Shown here: piece after piece, positions 36,633 through 45,406 of the stretch | How the letters are laid out: each line of letters starts with the position of its first letter | Position numbering within the stretch: position 1 is the stretch's first letter | Source of the DNA: Candidatus Acidiferrales bacterium | GTDB lineage: Bacteria > Bacteroidota > Ignavibacteria > Kryptoniales > JAKASW01 | Direction of reading: 5' to 3' | Assembly: GCA_035515795.1 (NCBI GenBank) | Contig: DATJAY010000027.1 | Span: 1-64,000, forward strand | DNA: 64,000 bases | The notes under the pieces: generated by a model | What the model was told of the DNA's origin: nothing | The model's database searches: none | What the model saw: the letters and a program-made list of their open reading frames with translations, nothing else | Made by a program: the position numbers and the translations under genes

Positions 36633-37007
36633 ATGGGAACGCAACAGATCCTGCTCCTGGTACTCGGGACATTCATCGTCGGTGTCGCTGTAGTTCTCGC
36701 CATCATCTACTTCAGATCGAATCAGCAACAAACCGAGATCGACGAAGTCATCAACGAGCTTAATCACATTTCGTCGACCGCTCAGGGATGGTACCGCAAG
36801 CCGACACAACTCGGAGGAGGGGACGGATCCTTTACGGGTTTTACATTGATGACAGTCGCGCAGCCCGATACGACCGGGCTTGCCATATACCACGTCGTCT
36901 CAGCAAAGGGAGATTCACTCTCTTTGGAGGCGGTTGGTTTTTCACATTTCACGATCAACGTCGTAGTGTCTCCGAGTTCTATTGGAGCGTACACCGTGAT
37001 CAAGTGA
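36633..37007 (+). CDS. MGTQQ-type pilin-like membrane protein, copy 1
   Basis: This 124-residue protein has an extreme N-terminal hydrophobic helix, MGTQQILLLVLGTFIVGVAV, then a coiled region QQTEIDEVINELNHIS. A conserved block WYRKP, LGGGDGSFTGF and a beta-rich end follow. The overall shape (single N-terminal helix continuing into a small globular domain) recalls type IV pilins or pseudopilins, but a normal prepilin leader with Glu at position +5 is missing. It is paralogous to the gene at 37572-38084, including the leader DNA. Function unknown. Confidence 0.65.
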   Translation: MGTQQILLLVLGTFIVGVAVVLAIIYFRSNQQQTEIDEVINELNHISSTAQGWYRKPTQLGGGDGSFTGFTLMTVAQPDTTGLAIYHVVSAKGDSLSLEAVGFSHFTINVVVSPSSIGAYTVIK

Positions 37008-37571
37008 AGAACAAAACCAGTGATCAATTTAAAATCAATCAGGTGATCCTGTTCAGCCCACAAGTGAGGTTCAGGCGGGAATTAACCGGGGGGAGGGGGA
37101 TCGGAAACTGAGGTTCGAATAGGGCGCAATTTTTTGAAGGATTTGAGCACAAGTATAAGGTCTCCTGAACTCGTTGCCGCCAATTTGAACAAGCAAATGA
37201 TTTCATCCTTCAGAAACGCTCAAAAAATGAGGCTTTTCATACTCCCGATTGCCTCATTAGCCAATTCATACGATTTTCTCCGATGGCTATTGCTTTTCAA
37301 TACAAATCGTTATTAACTTACGGTTGAAGTCCTAGGGCTTGGTTTTAGGATTGGTACTGAAGGCGTCCCCAGCGATTGCAGGAATGACAGTATTTTCAGA
37401 GTATTGTTAGTTTTAGTTGTTAACGAGATGCACAATCACAAGTCAAAGTTGACACAGTAACCGTTTAAGATTCAAGCCTCGACAAGAAATTGGTGGAAGA
37501 AAACTGAGAACGTCCAAACGAAACCAACGAGAGAATTAATTCTCTCAGCTTGGCGTCCAAGGAGATCTTAG
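37008..37571. other. Intergenic region between the two MGTQQ genes
   Basis: About 564 bp without a convincing gene. An inverted repeat AATGAGGC (37226-37233) / GCCTCATT (37251-37258) could mark the end of the first transcript. The last 80 bp resemble the region before the first gene (shared AACTGAGA-CGTCC and GGCGT-CA motifs) and contain a perfect 18-bp palindrome at 37529-37546. Confidence 0.55.
37529..37546. promoter_or_regulatory. Perfect 18-bp palindrome upstream of the second MGTQQ gene
   Basis: GAGAGAATTAATTCTCTC reads the same on both strands and lies 25 bp before the start codon at 37572. It could be an operator or an mRNA hairpin near the ribosome site. It is absent at the equivalent place before copy 1. 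Confidence 0.5.
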
Positions 37572-38084
37572 ATGGGAACGCAACAGCTTCTTCTGCTGGT
37601 CCTGGTTGCAGTTGTTGTAATTATCGCGGTGGTAATCGCTATCAACTACTTCATATCGAACAAACAGGACACCGAGATCGATGAAGTCATCAACGAGCTG
37701 GGCAACATTACGTCTTCCGCTCAGATCTGGTACCGCAAGCCGATGGAACTAGGGGGGGGCAATGGTTCATTCACGGGCTTTAGTCTGCATGCAATTTCTC
37801 AACCGGATTCCACTGAACTCGCTTCCTTTACAGTTGTATATGCAGACAAAGATTCTTTATTCATCGAAGCGGCCAGCCTCGACGAATCGAATTCCTCTGC
37901 CTTCACGGTAGATGTAGGCGTTAATCCTCAATCCGAAAGTCAATATCATGTAAACAAGGGAAAGGCAAAGGGCATACCCACTGCGGTTAGCACTGGTAAC
38001 GGCAACGGAAATGGTAACGCAGGTGGTAACGGAAATGGCAACGGAGGTGGTAATGGAAATGGCAATGGAAAGGGCGGAGGATGA
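37572..38084 (+). CDS. MGTQQ-type pilin-like membrane protein, copy 2, with Gly/Asn-rich tail
   Basis: This 170-residue paralogue of the gene at 36633 shares MGTQQ, the hydrophobic helix (LLLLVLVAVVVIIAVVIAI), DTEIDEVINELGNI, WYRKPMELGGG and GSFTGFS. It adds a 40-residue low-complexity tail built of GNGN and GGNGNGN units ending GKGGG. The tail coding DNA is itself a short tandem repeat. The N-terminal helix suggests membrane anchoring or filament assembly. The gene is 24 bp before tryptophanase on the same strand. Function unknown. Confidence 0.65.
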   Translation: MGTQQLLLLVLVAVVVIIAVVIAINYFISNKQDTEIDEVINELGNITSSAQIWYRKPMELGGGNGSFTGFSLHAISQPDSTELASFTVVYADKDSLFIEAASLDESNSSAFTVDVGVNPQSESQYHVNKGKAKGIPTAVSTGNGNGNGNAGGNGNGNGGGNGNGNGKGGG

Positions 38085-38108
38085 TCTCCATATGATTAGT
38101 CGCGCTGG

Positions 38109-39491
38109 ATGACAAAGACTATCATTGAGCCGTTCAAGATCAAATCGGTCGAGCCGATCAACTTTACAACTCGGGGATACAGGGAGAAAATACTCAGGGA
38201 GGCATATTACAACCTCTTTTCGGTAAAAGCGGAAGATGTACTGATAGATTTGTTGACGGATTCAGGGACGGCAGCAATGAGTTCAAAACAGTGGGCGGCT
38301 ATCATGGACGGTGACGAATCTTACGCCGGCTCGCGAAGTTTTTATAAGTTTGAAGAAGCAGTAAAAGGACTTACGGGGTTTAAACATATAATACCGACTC
38401 ATCAGGGAAGAGCTGCAGAAAAGATTCTGTTCACAGTTGTCGGCGGCAAGGGGAAAATTATTCCTAACAATACACATTTCGATACGACGCGGGCAAATGT
38501 GGAGTTCTCGGGGGCGGAAGCAATCGACCTTCCATTACCTATCGCCCTTGAGACGGACAAGTACGCCGATTTCAAAGGCGACATTGAGTTGAACAGGCTG
38601 GAGCATCTCATCAAGAAAGCCGGCGCTAGCGACATCCCGATTTGCATGTTGACCTTGACTAATAATTCCGTGGGAGGCCAGCCGGTCAGCATGAAAAATA
38701 TAAAAGAGACAAAAGCACTGCTCCAAAAATATGATATCCCATTATTTCTCGACGCATGCCGGTTCGCCGAGAACGCTTATTTCATAAAACTTCGGGAGCA
38801 GGGTTACAAGGATAAGAGCGTCAGAGAAATTGCTCAGGAAATGTTCAGTCATGCAGACGGCTGCACGATGAGCGCTAAGAAAGATGCTCTCGTGAACATC
38901 GGAGGATTCCTTGCACTGAATGACGAAAAAGTCGCGGAAAAAGCGAGAAGCCTCTTAATTATGACTGAAGGATTCCCAACGTATGGTGGTCTGGCAGGAC
39001 GCGATCTAGACGCCATGGCACAAGGGCTGATGGAAGTATTGGACGAGGATTATTTGAAATATAGGATACGATCCATCGAATACTTCGGAGAACAATTGCG
39101 GAATGAAAATGTGCCGATCATTATCCCGACAGGAGGTCATGCGGTTTTTATCGATGCAAAAAAATTTGTCCCGCATATTCCACCTCACGAATATCCCGGA
39201 CAGGCGATCGCCGCAGAGCTTTATCTTGAAGGAGGAATAAGAAGTGTCGAGATAGGTTCGGTCATGTTCGGCAAAACAATAGACGGGAAGTTCATTCCTT
39301 CGAATTTGGAGTTGGTGCGCCTTGCGATTCCACGGAGAGTCTACACACAAAGTCACATTGATTACGCATCCGAAATCATAATCGATCTATTCAAGCGAAG
39401 AAACACGATGCCCGGATACAGTATCACCTATGAGCCGCCTTATCTTCGCCATTTCACCGCCCACTTTAAGCCAAATGCTCCGAAGCAATGA
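38109..39491 (+). CDS. tnaA: Tryptophanase (beta-eliminating lyase)
   Basis: This 460-residue PLP enzyme is of the tryptophanase/tyrosine phenol-lyase family. The N-terminal PFKIKSVEPINFTTRGYRE, DLLTDSGTAAMS, IPTHQGRAAE and the PLP-lysine motif TMSAKKDALVNIGGF are clear. Two places separate the enzymes: tyrosine phenol-lyase has an Arg in its MERG motif and a Phe in LRFFTA. This protein has SVEIG and LRHFTA, the tryptophanase forms. It therefore probably degrades tryptophan to indole, pyruvate and ammonia. No tnaC leader peptide or tnaB permease is recognised nearby. Confidence 0.88.
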   Translation: MTKTIIEPFKIKSVEPINFTTRGYREKILREAYYNLFSVKAEDVLIDLLTDSGTAAMSSKQWAAIMDGDESYAGSRSFYKFEEAVKGLTGFKHIIPTHQGRAAEKILFTVVGGKGKIIPNNTHFDTTRANVEFSGAEAIDLPLPIALETDKYADFKGDIELNRLEHLIKKAGASDIPICMLTLTNNSVGGQPVSMKNIKETKALLQKYDIPLFLDACRFAENAYFIKLREQGYKDKSVREIAQEMFSHADGCTMSAKKDALVNIGGFLALNDEKVAEKARSLLIMTEGFPTYGGLAGRDLDAMAQGLMEVLDEDYLKYRIRSIEYFGEQLRNENVPIIIPTGGHAVFIDAKKFVPHIPPHEYPGQAIAAELYLEGGIRSVEIGSVMFGKTIDGKFIPSNLELVRLAIPRRVYTQSHIDYASEIIIDLFKRRNTMPGYSITYEPPYLRHFTAHFKPNAPKQ

Positions 39492-39642
39492 AATCTTAAA
39501 TTCGAAGCACTATATTATGAAGAAGCATGACCGGAGCCATGGGCAATAAGACATCGCCGTCTTTCGAACTAAAGAAGTGGTATTCCATTTTGCCAGGGGT
39601 TTCCAGTTTTCGAGAGGTTATGGATGAAAATGGATCACAAGG

Positions 39643-40362
39643 TTGCCCGATTTGTCCTTGAATAACTGTTCCATCTGCAACACGGTCAATCCTGACTTCG
39701 CGCTCAGGTGTATTTCATGCGGTGGCATCCTCCAGCAGAACGTTAAAGCCCTCGATTTATTTTCGACGATATACAATCTGTGGCGCTATCCGGATTTCAC
39801 ATTCAGAAAGATTATACTTGCAGAACACAGAAACCATACGATATTGATGGGAGTATTGGAGGCGGTGGGCCTGAGTTTCCTTTCCTTTTTCATATTGAAA
39901 GCAGGCGATATTTATTCTATCGATCTGGTGCAGCTTTTTTCTGCGGGAATCGGATTGGCTATTGTGGTTTATTTGCCGTTTCTTTATCTGTATTCAATTT
40001 TAAGTTATATGGCGGGGCGTGTGTCGCGAACGGGTGCTTCTCTAAAAGGATTCATTGCAGGCATGATATACGCGCTGCATCCGATCGGGTTAGGCGCAAT
40101 AATCATTCTGCCGTCCGAAGCGGCGGTATTTGGCTCGTACGTTTTTTCAAATAACCCATCGCCTCAAACTATTAATCCTGCTCCATTTTATCTCTTCGGA
40201 TTTCTCGAATGCCTCATGGGAACGGCGGCAATTTTCTTAGTATTCAGATTAACCAGACTATTTTTTGGAAACGGGAAAAAGACAGCAATCTTTGCGGGAA
40301 TTTTCTTTATATTATTGTTCACGGCGATGGAAATTACAAAGCAAACCTTAACCAAGCGCTGA
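39643..40362 (+). CDS. Zinc-ribbon plus YIP1-like integral membrane protein
   Basis: About 239 residues with an N-terminal zinc ribbon (CSICNTVNPDF and CISCGG, two Cys pairs) followed by five hydrophobic helices in a YIP1-like arrangement. No ATG lies in frame before the ribbon, so the start must be a TTG: 39643, or 39652, which has AAGG nine bases upstream. A separate frame at 39527-39661 ends in CPICP just before it; I regard that as coincidence but a frameshift cannot be excluded. Similar zinc-ribbon/YIP1 proteins occur in related bacteria; function unknown. Confidence 0.72.
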   Translation: MPDLSLNNCSICNTVNPDFALRCISCGGILQQNVKALDLFSTIYNLWRYPDFTFRKIILAEHRNHTILMGVLEAVGLSFLSFFILKAGDIYSIDLVQLFSAGIGLAIVVYLPFLYLYSILSYMAGRVSRTGASLKGFIAGMIYALHPIGLGAIIILPSEAAVFGSYVFSNNPSPQTINPAPFYLFGFLECLMGTAAIFLVFRLTRLFFGNGKKTAIFAGIFFILLFTAMEITKQTLTKR

Positions 40363-40399
40363 GCCGATTTTTGATAACCAAAACAAGTAGGAACAGTAG

Positions 40400-41122
40400 A
40401 TGGAATATCTGAACTCCGTGGCAAATGTGAAGAACGGATTGATTGTTTCGTGCCAGTTTGATGCCGACGACCCCTTCAACAAACCTGAGTACGTTTCACT
40501 TTTTGCATTGTCCTGCCAGAGGGGCGGAGCAGCCGGGATCCGAACCGAGGGAAATGAAAACATCAAAGCCGTGAAATCGAAAGTCGCACTGCCAATAATC
40601 GGGCTCGTCCAGACCGCTTATCCGGACGGCTCCGTTCTGATAACCGGGGATTTCAAGGAAGTGAAGGACATAATAGAAGCCGGCGCCGATATCGTTGCAC
40701 TCGATGTCACCGAGCGAGTACGTCCGAACGGCCTGACGGGGTTTGAGTTTCTCAAACGGGTCAGAACAAATCATCCCGGGACGCTCCTCCTCGCCGACGT
40801 TTCCACTTTTGAGGAAGGGGTACAGGCAGCGGAACTTGGAGCAGACATCGTTTCAACGACACTCTCGGGTTATACCCCTGCGACTGCACAGAAGGGAAGA
40901 GAAGGTGTTGACTTTGATCTCATCGAACGGCTCTCCGACGCACTTGTCGTTCCGGTCATCGCAGAGGGAAGGATTCTTCTCCCATCCGAGGCTGCACACG
41001 CGATTGAGTTAGGGGCGTATGCCGTAGTTGTCGGCGCGGCAATCACAAGGCCGACTGTTATCACTCAAATGTTTGTCCACGAAATTCAGATGGGAAACAA
41101 GAGAGAGGAGAAGGCGGATTGA
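40400..41122 (+). CDS. nanE: N-acetylmannosamine-6-phosphate 2-epimerase NanE
   Basis: This 240-residue barrel enzyme interconverts N-acetylmannosamine 6-phosphate and N-acetylglucosamine 6-phosphate in sialic acid and amino-sugar use. Matches include GLIVSCQ near the N-terminus, GIRTEG, PIIGLVQTAYPDG, ADIVALDVTERVRP, LLADVSTFEEGVQAAELGAD and the late VIAEGRILLPSEA and VVVGAAITRP. No nanA, nanK or sialidase genes are adjacent. It starts 37 bp after the YIP1-like gene. Confidence 0.92.
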   Translation: MEYLNSVANVKNGLIVSCQFDADDPFNKPEYVSLFALSCQRGGAAGIRTEGNENIKAVKSKVALPIIGLVQTAYPDGSVLITGDFKEVKDIIEAGADIVALDVTERVRPNGLTGFEFLKRVRTNHPGTLLLADVSTFEEGVQAAELGADIVSTTLSGYTPATAQKGREGVDFDLIERLSDALVVPVIAEGRILLPSEAAHAIELGAYAVVVGAAITRPTVITQMFVHEIQMGNKREEKAD

Positions 41123-41265
41123 CGGATAGACGGATTCCTAAATATTGAAATAATGGAATCTTGAAATTAGGCAACAACTCAACTTGCTAGATTCGCGAAT
41201 CCCATTGTCCTTCGCCTTCTCATTTCAACATCACAACCGCACTTCAAGTCATTACCTGTGATTCC

Positions 41266-42516
41266 ATGAAATCACGCTACGGCTATTTTTTTCTCTTCCT
41301 CTCCTTGTATACCGCAGTCGTTTCCTTGTGGCTTCGTATTTTCGAATCGCACTTCGTCAGCGTTGTAGCGATTTTGTGTTTCAGTGCCGTTATAACTTCT
41401 GCGTTGCTCATAGGCTGGGCCGCTGAAGCGGCGGAGTTCAGCATAAGTCAGGGACTGGCGGTTGCTATCGTTGCACTCCTTCAGGTCGTTCCGGAGTTCA
41501 TGGTCGAAGCAGTCATTGCATGGCACAAAGACGTAGATTTGATGCTCGCGAATGTAACCGGTGCCAACAGGCTTCTCATGGGAATCGGTTGGCCAATGAT
41601 CTTTGTCGCATCGAATATCTATTCACGAATCAGGCACAAGAAGGGGAGCCAGGCCATCCACCTTCGTCCGGAAAACATTGTCGAAGTGATTGCATTGTTT
41701 ATGGCATCACTGTACTTCGTGGTGGTCCTTCTTAAGCGAACCTTGCAGATATACGACGGAATTTTCCTCGGTGTCCTCTATGTGAGTTATCTGTTTATCC
41801 TTCGGTTTTTGCCGGAAGAGGAAGAAGAAAAAAAGGAAGACCTGTTGTCGATGCCGCGTTATCTTGTTTCAATTAGGGAGGGTAAGCGCGGGCTGCTCCT
41901 CATTGCATTATTCTTAATTGGGGGCGGTACAATGTGGGCTGTCGCAGATCCTTTTCTCATGAGCACGAAAGAGGTCGCTACGGCTGCAGGAATAAGTGTG
42001 TTCTTGTTCGTTCAATGGGTCGCCCCATTCCTATCCGAGTTTCCGGAAGGAGTTACAGCTTTCTACTGGGCAAGAACCGTCCGGCTCGCGCCGATGGCTC
42101 TGCTCAACTTGATCAGCAGCAAAGTGAGCCAGTGGACGCTTTTGGTCTCCATGGTACCTATCGTTTATTCGTTTTCGATGGGCCGAGTCTCAACTATTCC
42201 TCTCGATATGCATCATCGCGAAGAAATTCTTCTCTCGATGATGATGACTTTCTATGGCTGTGCCGCGCTGGCAAAATTGCGGTTCACGAGGTGGAACGCG
42301 ATATTCATGCTCGTGCTCTGGCTTGCTCAATTCATGTATCCATCGCATTTTACTTTCATGCCGGATATTCCGATCATCGGGAACAATTCAAGGATCGTCG
42401 TTGCGACTATTTTCGGATTATTGAGCGTCTATGAAATTATCCGTCACAGGAAGGAAATTCAAATCTCTAACGGGATAAAGGAGACAATCCGGCTGGCAAA
42501 GAGATCACCTAAATGA
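41266..42516 (+). CDS. Sodium/calcium exchanger (CaCA) family membrane protein
   Basis: This 416-residue protein has about ten to eleven hydrophobic helices. The two halves each hold an alpha-repeat-like helix with acidic residues: VALLQVVPEFMVEAVIAW followed by NVTGANRLLMG in the first, and VAPFLSEFPEGVTAFYWA followed by NLISSKVSQWTLL in the second. This antiparallel duplication is the core of cation/Ca2+ exchangers. A Glu/Lys-rich loop (EEEEEKKED) separates them. The ion specificity is unknown. The lipid kinase gene overlaps its stop by four bases. Confidence 0.8.
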   Translation: MKSRYGYFFLFLSLYTAVVSLWLRIFESHFVSVVAILCFSAVITSALLIGWAAEAAEFSISQGLAVAIVALLQVVPEFMVEAVIAWHKDVDLMLANVTGANRLLMGIGWPMIFVASNIYSRIRHKKGSQAIHLRPENIVEVIALFMASLYFVVVLLKRTLQIYDGIFLGVLYVSYLFILRFLPEEEEEKKEDLLSMPRYLVSIREGKRGLLLIALFLIGGGTMWAVADPFLMSTKEVATAAGISVFLFVQWVAPFLSEFPEGVTAFYWARTVRLAPMALLNLISSKVSQWTLLVSMVPIVYSFSMGRVSTIPLDMHHREEILLSMMMTFYGCAALAKLRFTRWNAIFMLVLWLAQFMYPSHFTFMPDIPIIGNNSRIVVATIFGLLSVYEIIRHRKEIQISNGIKETIRLAKRSPK

Positions 42517-43415
42517 CCGACACTTCGTTCAGGCATACGGTAAAGTTCATTGTGAACCCGGTTTCCGGAAACGGCAGAACTGGAAAGATACTTCCTCATC
42601 TCCTCGGTATAGCGAAGAGGCTTGGCGTGAATTTTGACCTTCAGTTGACGAAGGCGCCGGAGCACGCAACGGAATTAGCAAGCGACCGTTCGGATCAGTT
42701 TGACGTCATGGTCGCGGTCGGAGGAGATGGTACGGTAAACGAAGTTGCCGCAGGTGCTTTCAAGTCCCAGAAAATCATGGGCGTCATTCCGACCGGCACC
42801 GGCAATGATTTCGCGCGGGCGCTGGGCAAGCTGAAGAGCCTGCATGATTATGTCCACAGACTTGTAAGCGGAAAGATTAAATCCATCGACATCGGTTCAG
42901 TTCAGATGGACGGCAGAGAAGCACTTTTTGTAAACGGGGTCGGCGTCGGGTTTGATGCGGAGGTTGCGAAAGAAAGTCTGAGCATCCACGGGCTCAAGGG
43001 AATTTCAAAATATCTTCTTGCAGTCGCAAAGACACTCAGGAATTATAAATCCTCTTTTATGAAGATTGAACTCGACGACCGGCTCATCGAACAAAGGACT
43101 TTCCTAGTGGCGATAGGAAATGGTATTTCCGCCGGCGGCGGATTTCTTCTCACTCCGCACGCGCTGCTTGACGACGGAATCCTCGACGTCTGCATGGCGT
43201 GTGAACTTTCAATTCCGAAAGTAATGCGAATATTGCCGCGAGCAATAAACGGGACGCTCGAAAAGCGACGTGAGGTTTTAATGACGAGGACAACGCACAT
43301 CAGAATACAGAGCGAAACGCCGGTTTCAATTCACAGAGACGGGGAAGTATCAAACTTGAAAGTAGGTGAGATTGCGGTGCAAATTATTCCAGGGAGTCTG
43401 AAGGTAATCGCATAG
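42513..43415 (+). CDS. Diacylglycerol kinase family lipid kinase (DgkB/YegS-like)
   Basis: This 300-residue enzyme has the diacylglycerol kinase catalytic domain: VNPVSGNGRTGKILP at the start, VAVGGDGTVNEVAAG as the nucleotide loop, and GVIPTGTGNDFARALG. The C-terminal beta-sandwich domain follows (GNGISAGGGFLLTPHALLDDGILDV). It probably phosphorylates diacylglycerol or a related lipid at the membrane. It overlaps the exchanger gene by ATGA, so the two are likely translationally coupled. Confidence 0.9.
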   Translation: MTDTSFRHTVKFIVNPVSGNGRTGKILPHLLGIAKRLGVNFDLQLTKAPEHATELASDRSDQFDVMVAVGGDGTVNEVAAGAFKSQKIMGVIPTGTGNDFARALGKLKSLHDYVHRLVSGKIKSIDIGSVQMDGREALFVNGVGVGFDAEVAKESLSIHGLKGISKYLLAVAKTLRNYKSSFMKIELDDRLIEQRTFLVAIGNGISAGGGFLLTPHALLDDGILDVCMACELSIPKVMRILPRAINGTLEKRREVLMTRTTHIRIQSETPVSIHRDGEVSNLKVGEIAVQIIPGSLKVIA

Positions 43416-43598
43416 CTTTGGCATTCGCAGGAACGGGGGGATTGGTTTGATCGCAGTCATGAATGCTCGCTTGTTTGAAGCGAGCCGGATAAGAAATGAA
43501 ATTTCGGCGTGTATTATTACAGCTGCCCGCCAATGCATTGCTGCCGCCGTACGCTACATGCAATTATTCGCAGCAAAAAATTTGATCAAGGTACAGAA

Positions 43599-44009
43599 AT
43601 GGCAGAGGGGGACATGATCTATCACATTGTCACTCTTGATGAGCTTAAGTCGCACACCAATGATGGTTACTACAGACCAAGTAGCTTTGAGAAAGATCAT
43701 TTTATACACTGTACGGCCGGAAAATCTACATCCTTAGTTGTGTTGGATGATTATTTTCTCGAAATACCTGGGGGCAATACAATTCTGATACTCGAAATTG
43801 ATCCCACTAAATTGAAATCGGAGATCAAATACGAAGCTCCGGCGCCAATTCAAGGATCTGGAACGAGTCACCTCATAGATGGGATATTATTTCCGCATGT
43901 CTATGGAGGATTAAATATTGACGCGGTTGTAGGTGTTGGGAAAGTGGAGCGAGTCGAAAAAACTCTTGTGTGGCCAGCAGCTTTTGATGGAATAGAAAAG
44001 TACTTATGA
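43599..44009 (+). CDS. DUF952 family protein
   Basis: About 136 residues. The frame is open from 43509, but the family N-terminus is MIYHIVT, so I take the ATG at 43599 (AAGG upstream) or the ATG at 43614 (GAGGGG upstream). DUF952 hallmarks are the SSFEKDHFIHCT motif, LILEIDPTKLKSEIKYE and the late HLIDGILFPHVYGGLN. DUF952 proteins resemble glutathione-S-transferase-associated or RNA 2'-phosphotransferase-like folds; the function is not established. It converges with the methyltransferase gene 15 bp away. Confidence 0.82.
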   Translation: MAEGDMIYHIVTLDELKSHTNDGYYRPSSFEKDHFIHCTAGKSTSLVVLDDYFLEIPGGNTILILEIDPTKLKSEIKYEAPAPIQGSGTSHLIDGILFPHVYGGLNIDAVVGVGKVERVEKTLVWPAAFDGIEKYL

Positions 44010-44024
44010 GGAGAATAGAAATTA

Positions 44025-44846
44025 TCATCCCGAGAATTTAACGTGCACCAAATACTGTATCTTCAAGCGGTCTGAGATGCAACCGATAACCCTGGCCCTG
44101 AGACTGATTCTGTCCTTAAGTTCTCTGAAATAGAAATATTCGTCAGTCACTTTGATCCTGCGGTCCCAGGTTTCCAATTCCGACGCATTGGACAACCCCC
44201 ATTTGAGAAACGATTTTTCATCCAAGCCGGCATTTTCAATTACTAATTTGTTCGCGACCCTGACTCCGCGCGGGGAAGATGCGTCGAAGACCATTTCACT
44301 TCCGGGAAAAGCATCTGCAACTTTTAAGAAAAATTTCCTTATCTGACTCTTTTCAAAGTAATAATACACGCCTGCAGCAATAAACAATATATGCTCTTCC
44401 TTTTCCAATCGCTTGAACCAGTCGGCATCAAGAAAAGAGGAGGCAATAAATTTTCTTCTCTCGCTTTCGGGAATAAATTTTCTTCTTAAATCAATAACGT
44501 CCGCCAGGTCGAGGTCGTACCACCGTATGCTTCCGTTGTCAATTCTATCGAATGTGGTATCAAGGCCGCAGCCGATGTTGACAATTGACGCCCCTGGGTA
44601 CTTATTCAGAAAACTTGAGACAAGCCTGTCGATCAACAAGGAGCGTGCTATCCAGGCAAGTTGCGTTATGTCGCTAATGTTTTTTGTCAGAGTTGAAAAA
44701 TCGTAGTCGATTTTGTCGATAATTCCGGTCGCCGTCCTGTCAACCAGCAGCGGTCTTACTTTCATCGCTTCAACCGCACGTCCCCATAATGGAAGGAGAA
44801 GTGTCTTTTGAACGTCGCCGAGTCTGACAGATGTTTTCTCGGTCAT
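44025..44846 (-). CDS. Class I SAM-dependent methyltransferase (leucine carboxyl methyltransferase/Tcmp-like)
   Basis: About 273 residues, taken from the ATG at 44846, which overlaps the upstream SnoaL-like stop (ATGA). The SAM-binding motif is ASIVNIGCGLDTTFDRI, followed by WYDLDLADVIDLRRKF and SSFLDADWFKRL and the later AAGVYYYFEKSQIRKFF. These are characteristic of the LCM/Tcmp methyltransferases often labelled as involved in polyketide biosynthesis. No polyketide genes are present here. The overlap with the NTF2-like gene suggests they act together. Confidence 0.85.
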   Translation of the reverse strand: MTEKTSVRLGDVQKTLLLPLWGRAVEAMKVRPLLVDRTATGIIDKIDYDFSTLTKNISDITQLAWIARSLLIDRLVSSFLNKYPGASIVNIGCGLDTTFDRIDNGSIRWYDLDLADVIDLRRKFIPESERRKFIASSFLDADWFKRLEKEEHILFIAAGVYYYFEKSQIRKFFLKVADAFPGSEMVFDASSPRGVRVANKLVIENAGLDEKSFLKWGLSNASELETWDRRIKVTDEYFYFRELKDRISLRARVIGCISDRLKIQYLVHVKFSG

Positions 44847-45253
44847 CTTCGTTGTTCGCGCGACTCTTCCAATTCGATCATGGTACGCCAGACGGCGAGC
44901 CACTTTTCACCGATGTTCTCGAATACCCAGAGGTCCCTTCCTGATGATCTCGCGCGGTATGTTGCGCGGTCGTAAACCATATTAAACTTAATACTTGCAA
45001 CAGCAACCTTATCGATCACGTTTATGGTTTCGTTGGTCTCTGAATATTGCACGACCTGGGCATTTGTGCAAAATTCTACGAAGCTGGCCAGAAACGTATG
45101 ACGCCCGACTACTCTTTCTTTAAAATTGGGGAGTGCCATGGTTATATCAGGGTGAAGGTATTCGTACATTTCCATCGGCTGTCCGTTGCGCCACGCCTTG
45201 TTGATGGCCGCCAATGCGTTATGTACCTGTACTTCAGGAATGTCGCCTGCCAT
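44843..45253 (-). CDS. SnoaL/NTF2-like protein
   Basis: About 136 residues, from the ATG at 45253, which has a perfect AGGAGGT seven bases upstream on the minus strand; the open frame continues to 45310. The sequence (ALAAINKAWRNGQPMEMYEYLHPDITMALP, abbreviated here, then a central beta-region with RDLWVFENIGEKWLAVWRT at the end) is typical of the cone-shaped NTF2/SnoaL or DUF4440 fold. Members bind small ligands or act as isomerases or cyclases. The partner is probably the coupled methyltransferase. The specific role is unknown. Confidence 0.78.
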   Translation of the reverse strand: MAGDIPEVQVHNALAAINKAWRNGQPMEMYEYLHPDITMALPNFKERVVGRHTFLASFVEFCTNAQVVQYSETNETINVIDKVAVASIKFNMVYDRATYRARSSGRDLWVFENIGEKWLAVWRTMIELEESREQRR

Positions 45254-45406
45254 GATGATACCTCCTAACTTTAAACTTGCCGCTGAACTTCTATTACTTT
45301 TCCCTATCATGAATTATTAAGGTGACGGGAACTAACTATCATGGACGCGGTCCGAAGCACGCAGATATTTCCGGCATTTTGTTGTGCCTACTCGTGAAAT
45401 ATAACT

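Noticed and set aside
38109-39491. Tyrosine phenol-lyase
   Set aside because: The residues that distinguish the enzymes (SVEIG and LRHFTA) are of the tryptophanase type.
39527-39661. 45-codon frame ending in CPICP before the zinc-ribbon gene
   Set aside because: Out of frame with the following protein and without homology; a frameshift is possible but not supported by more than the two Cys.
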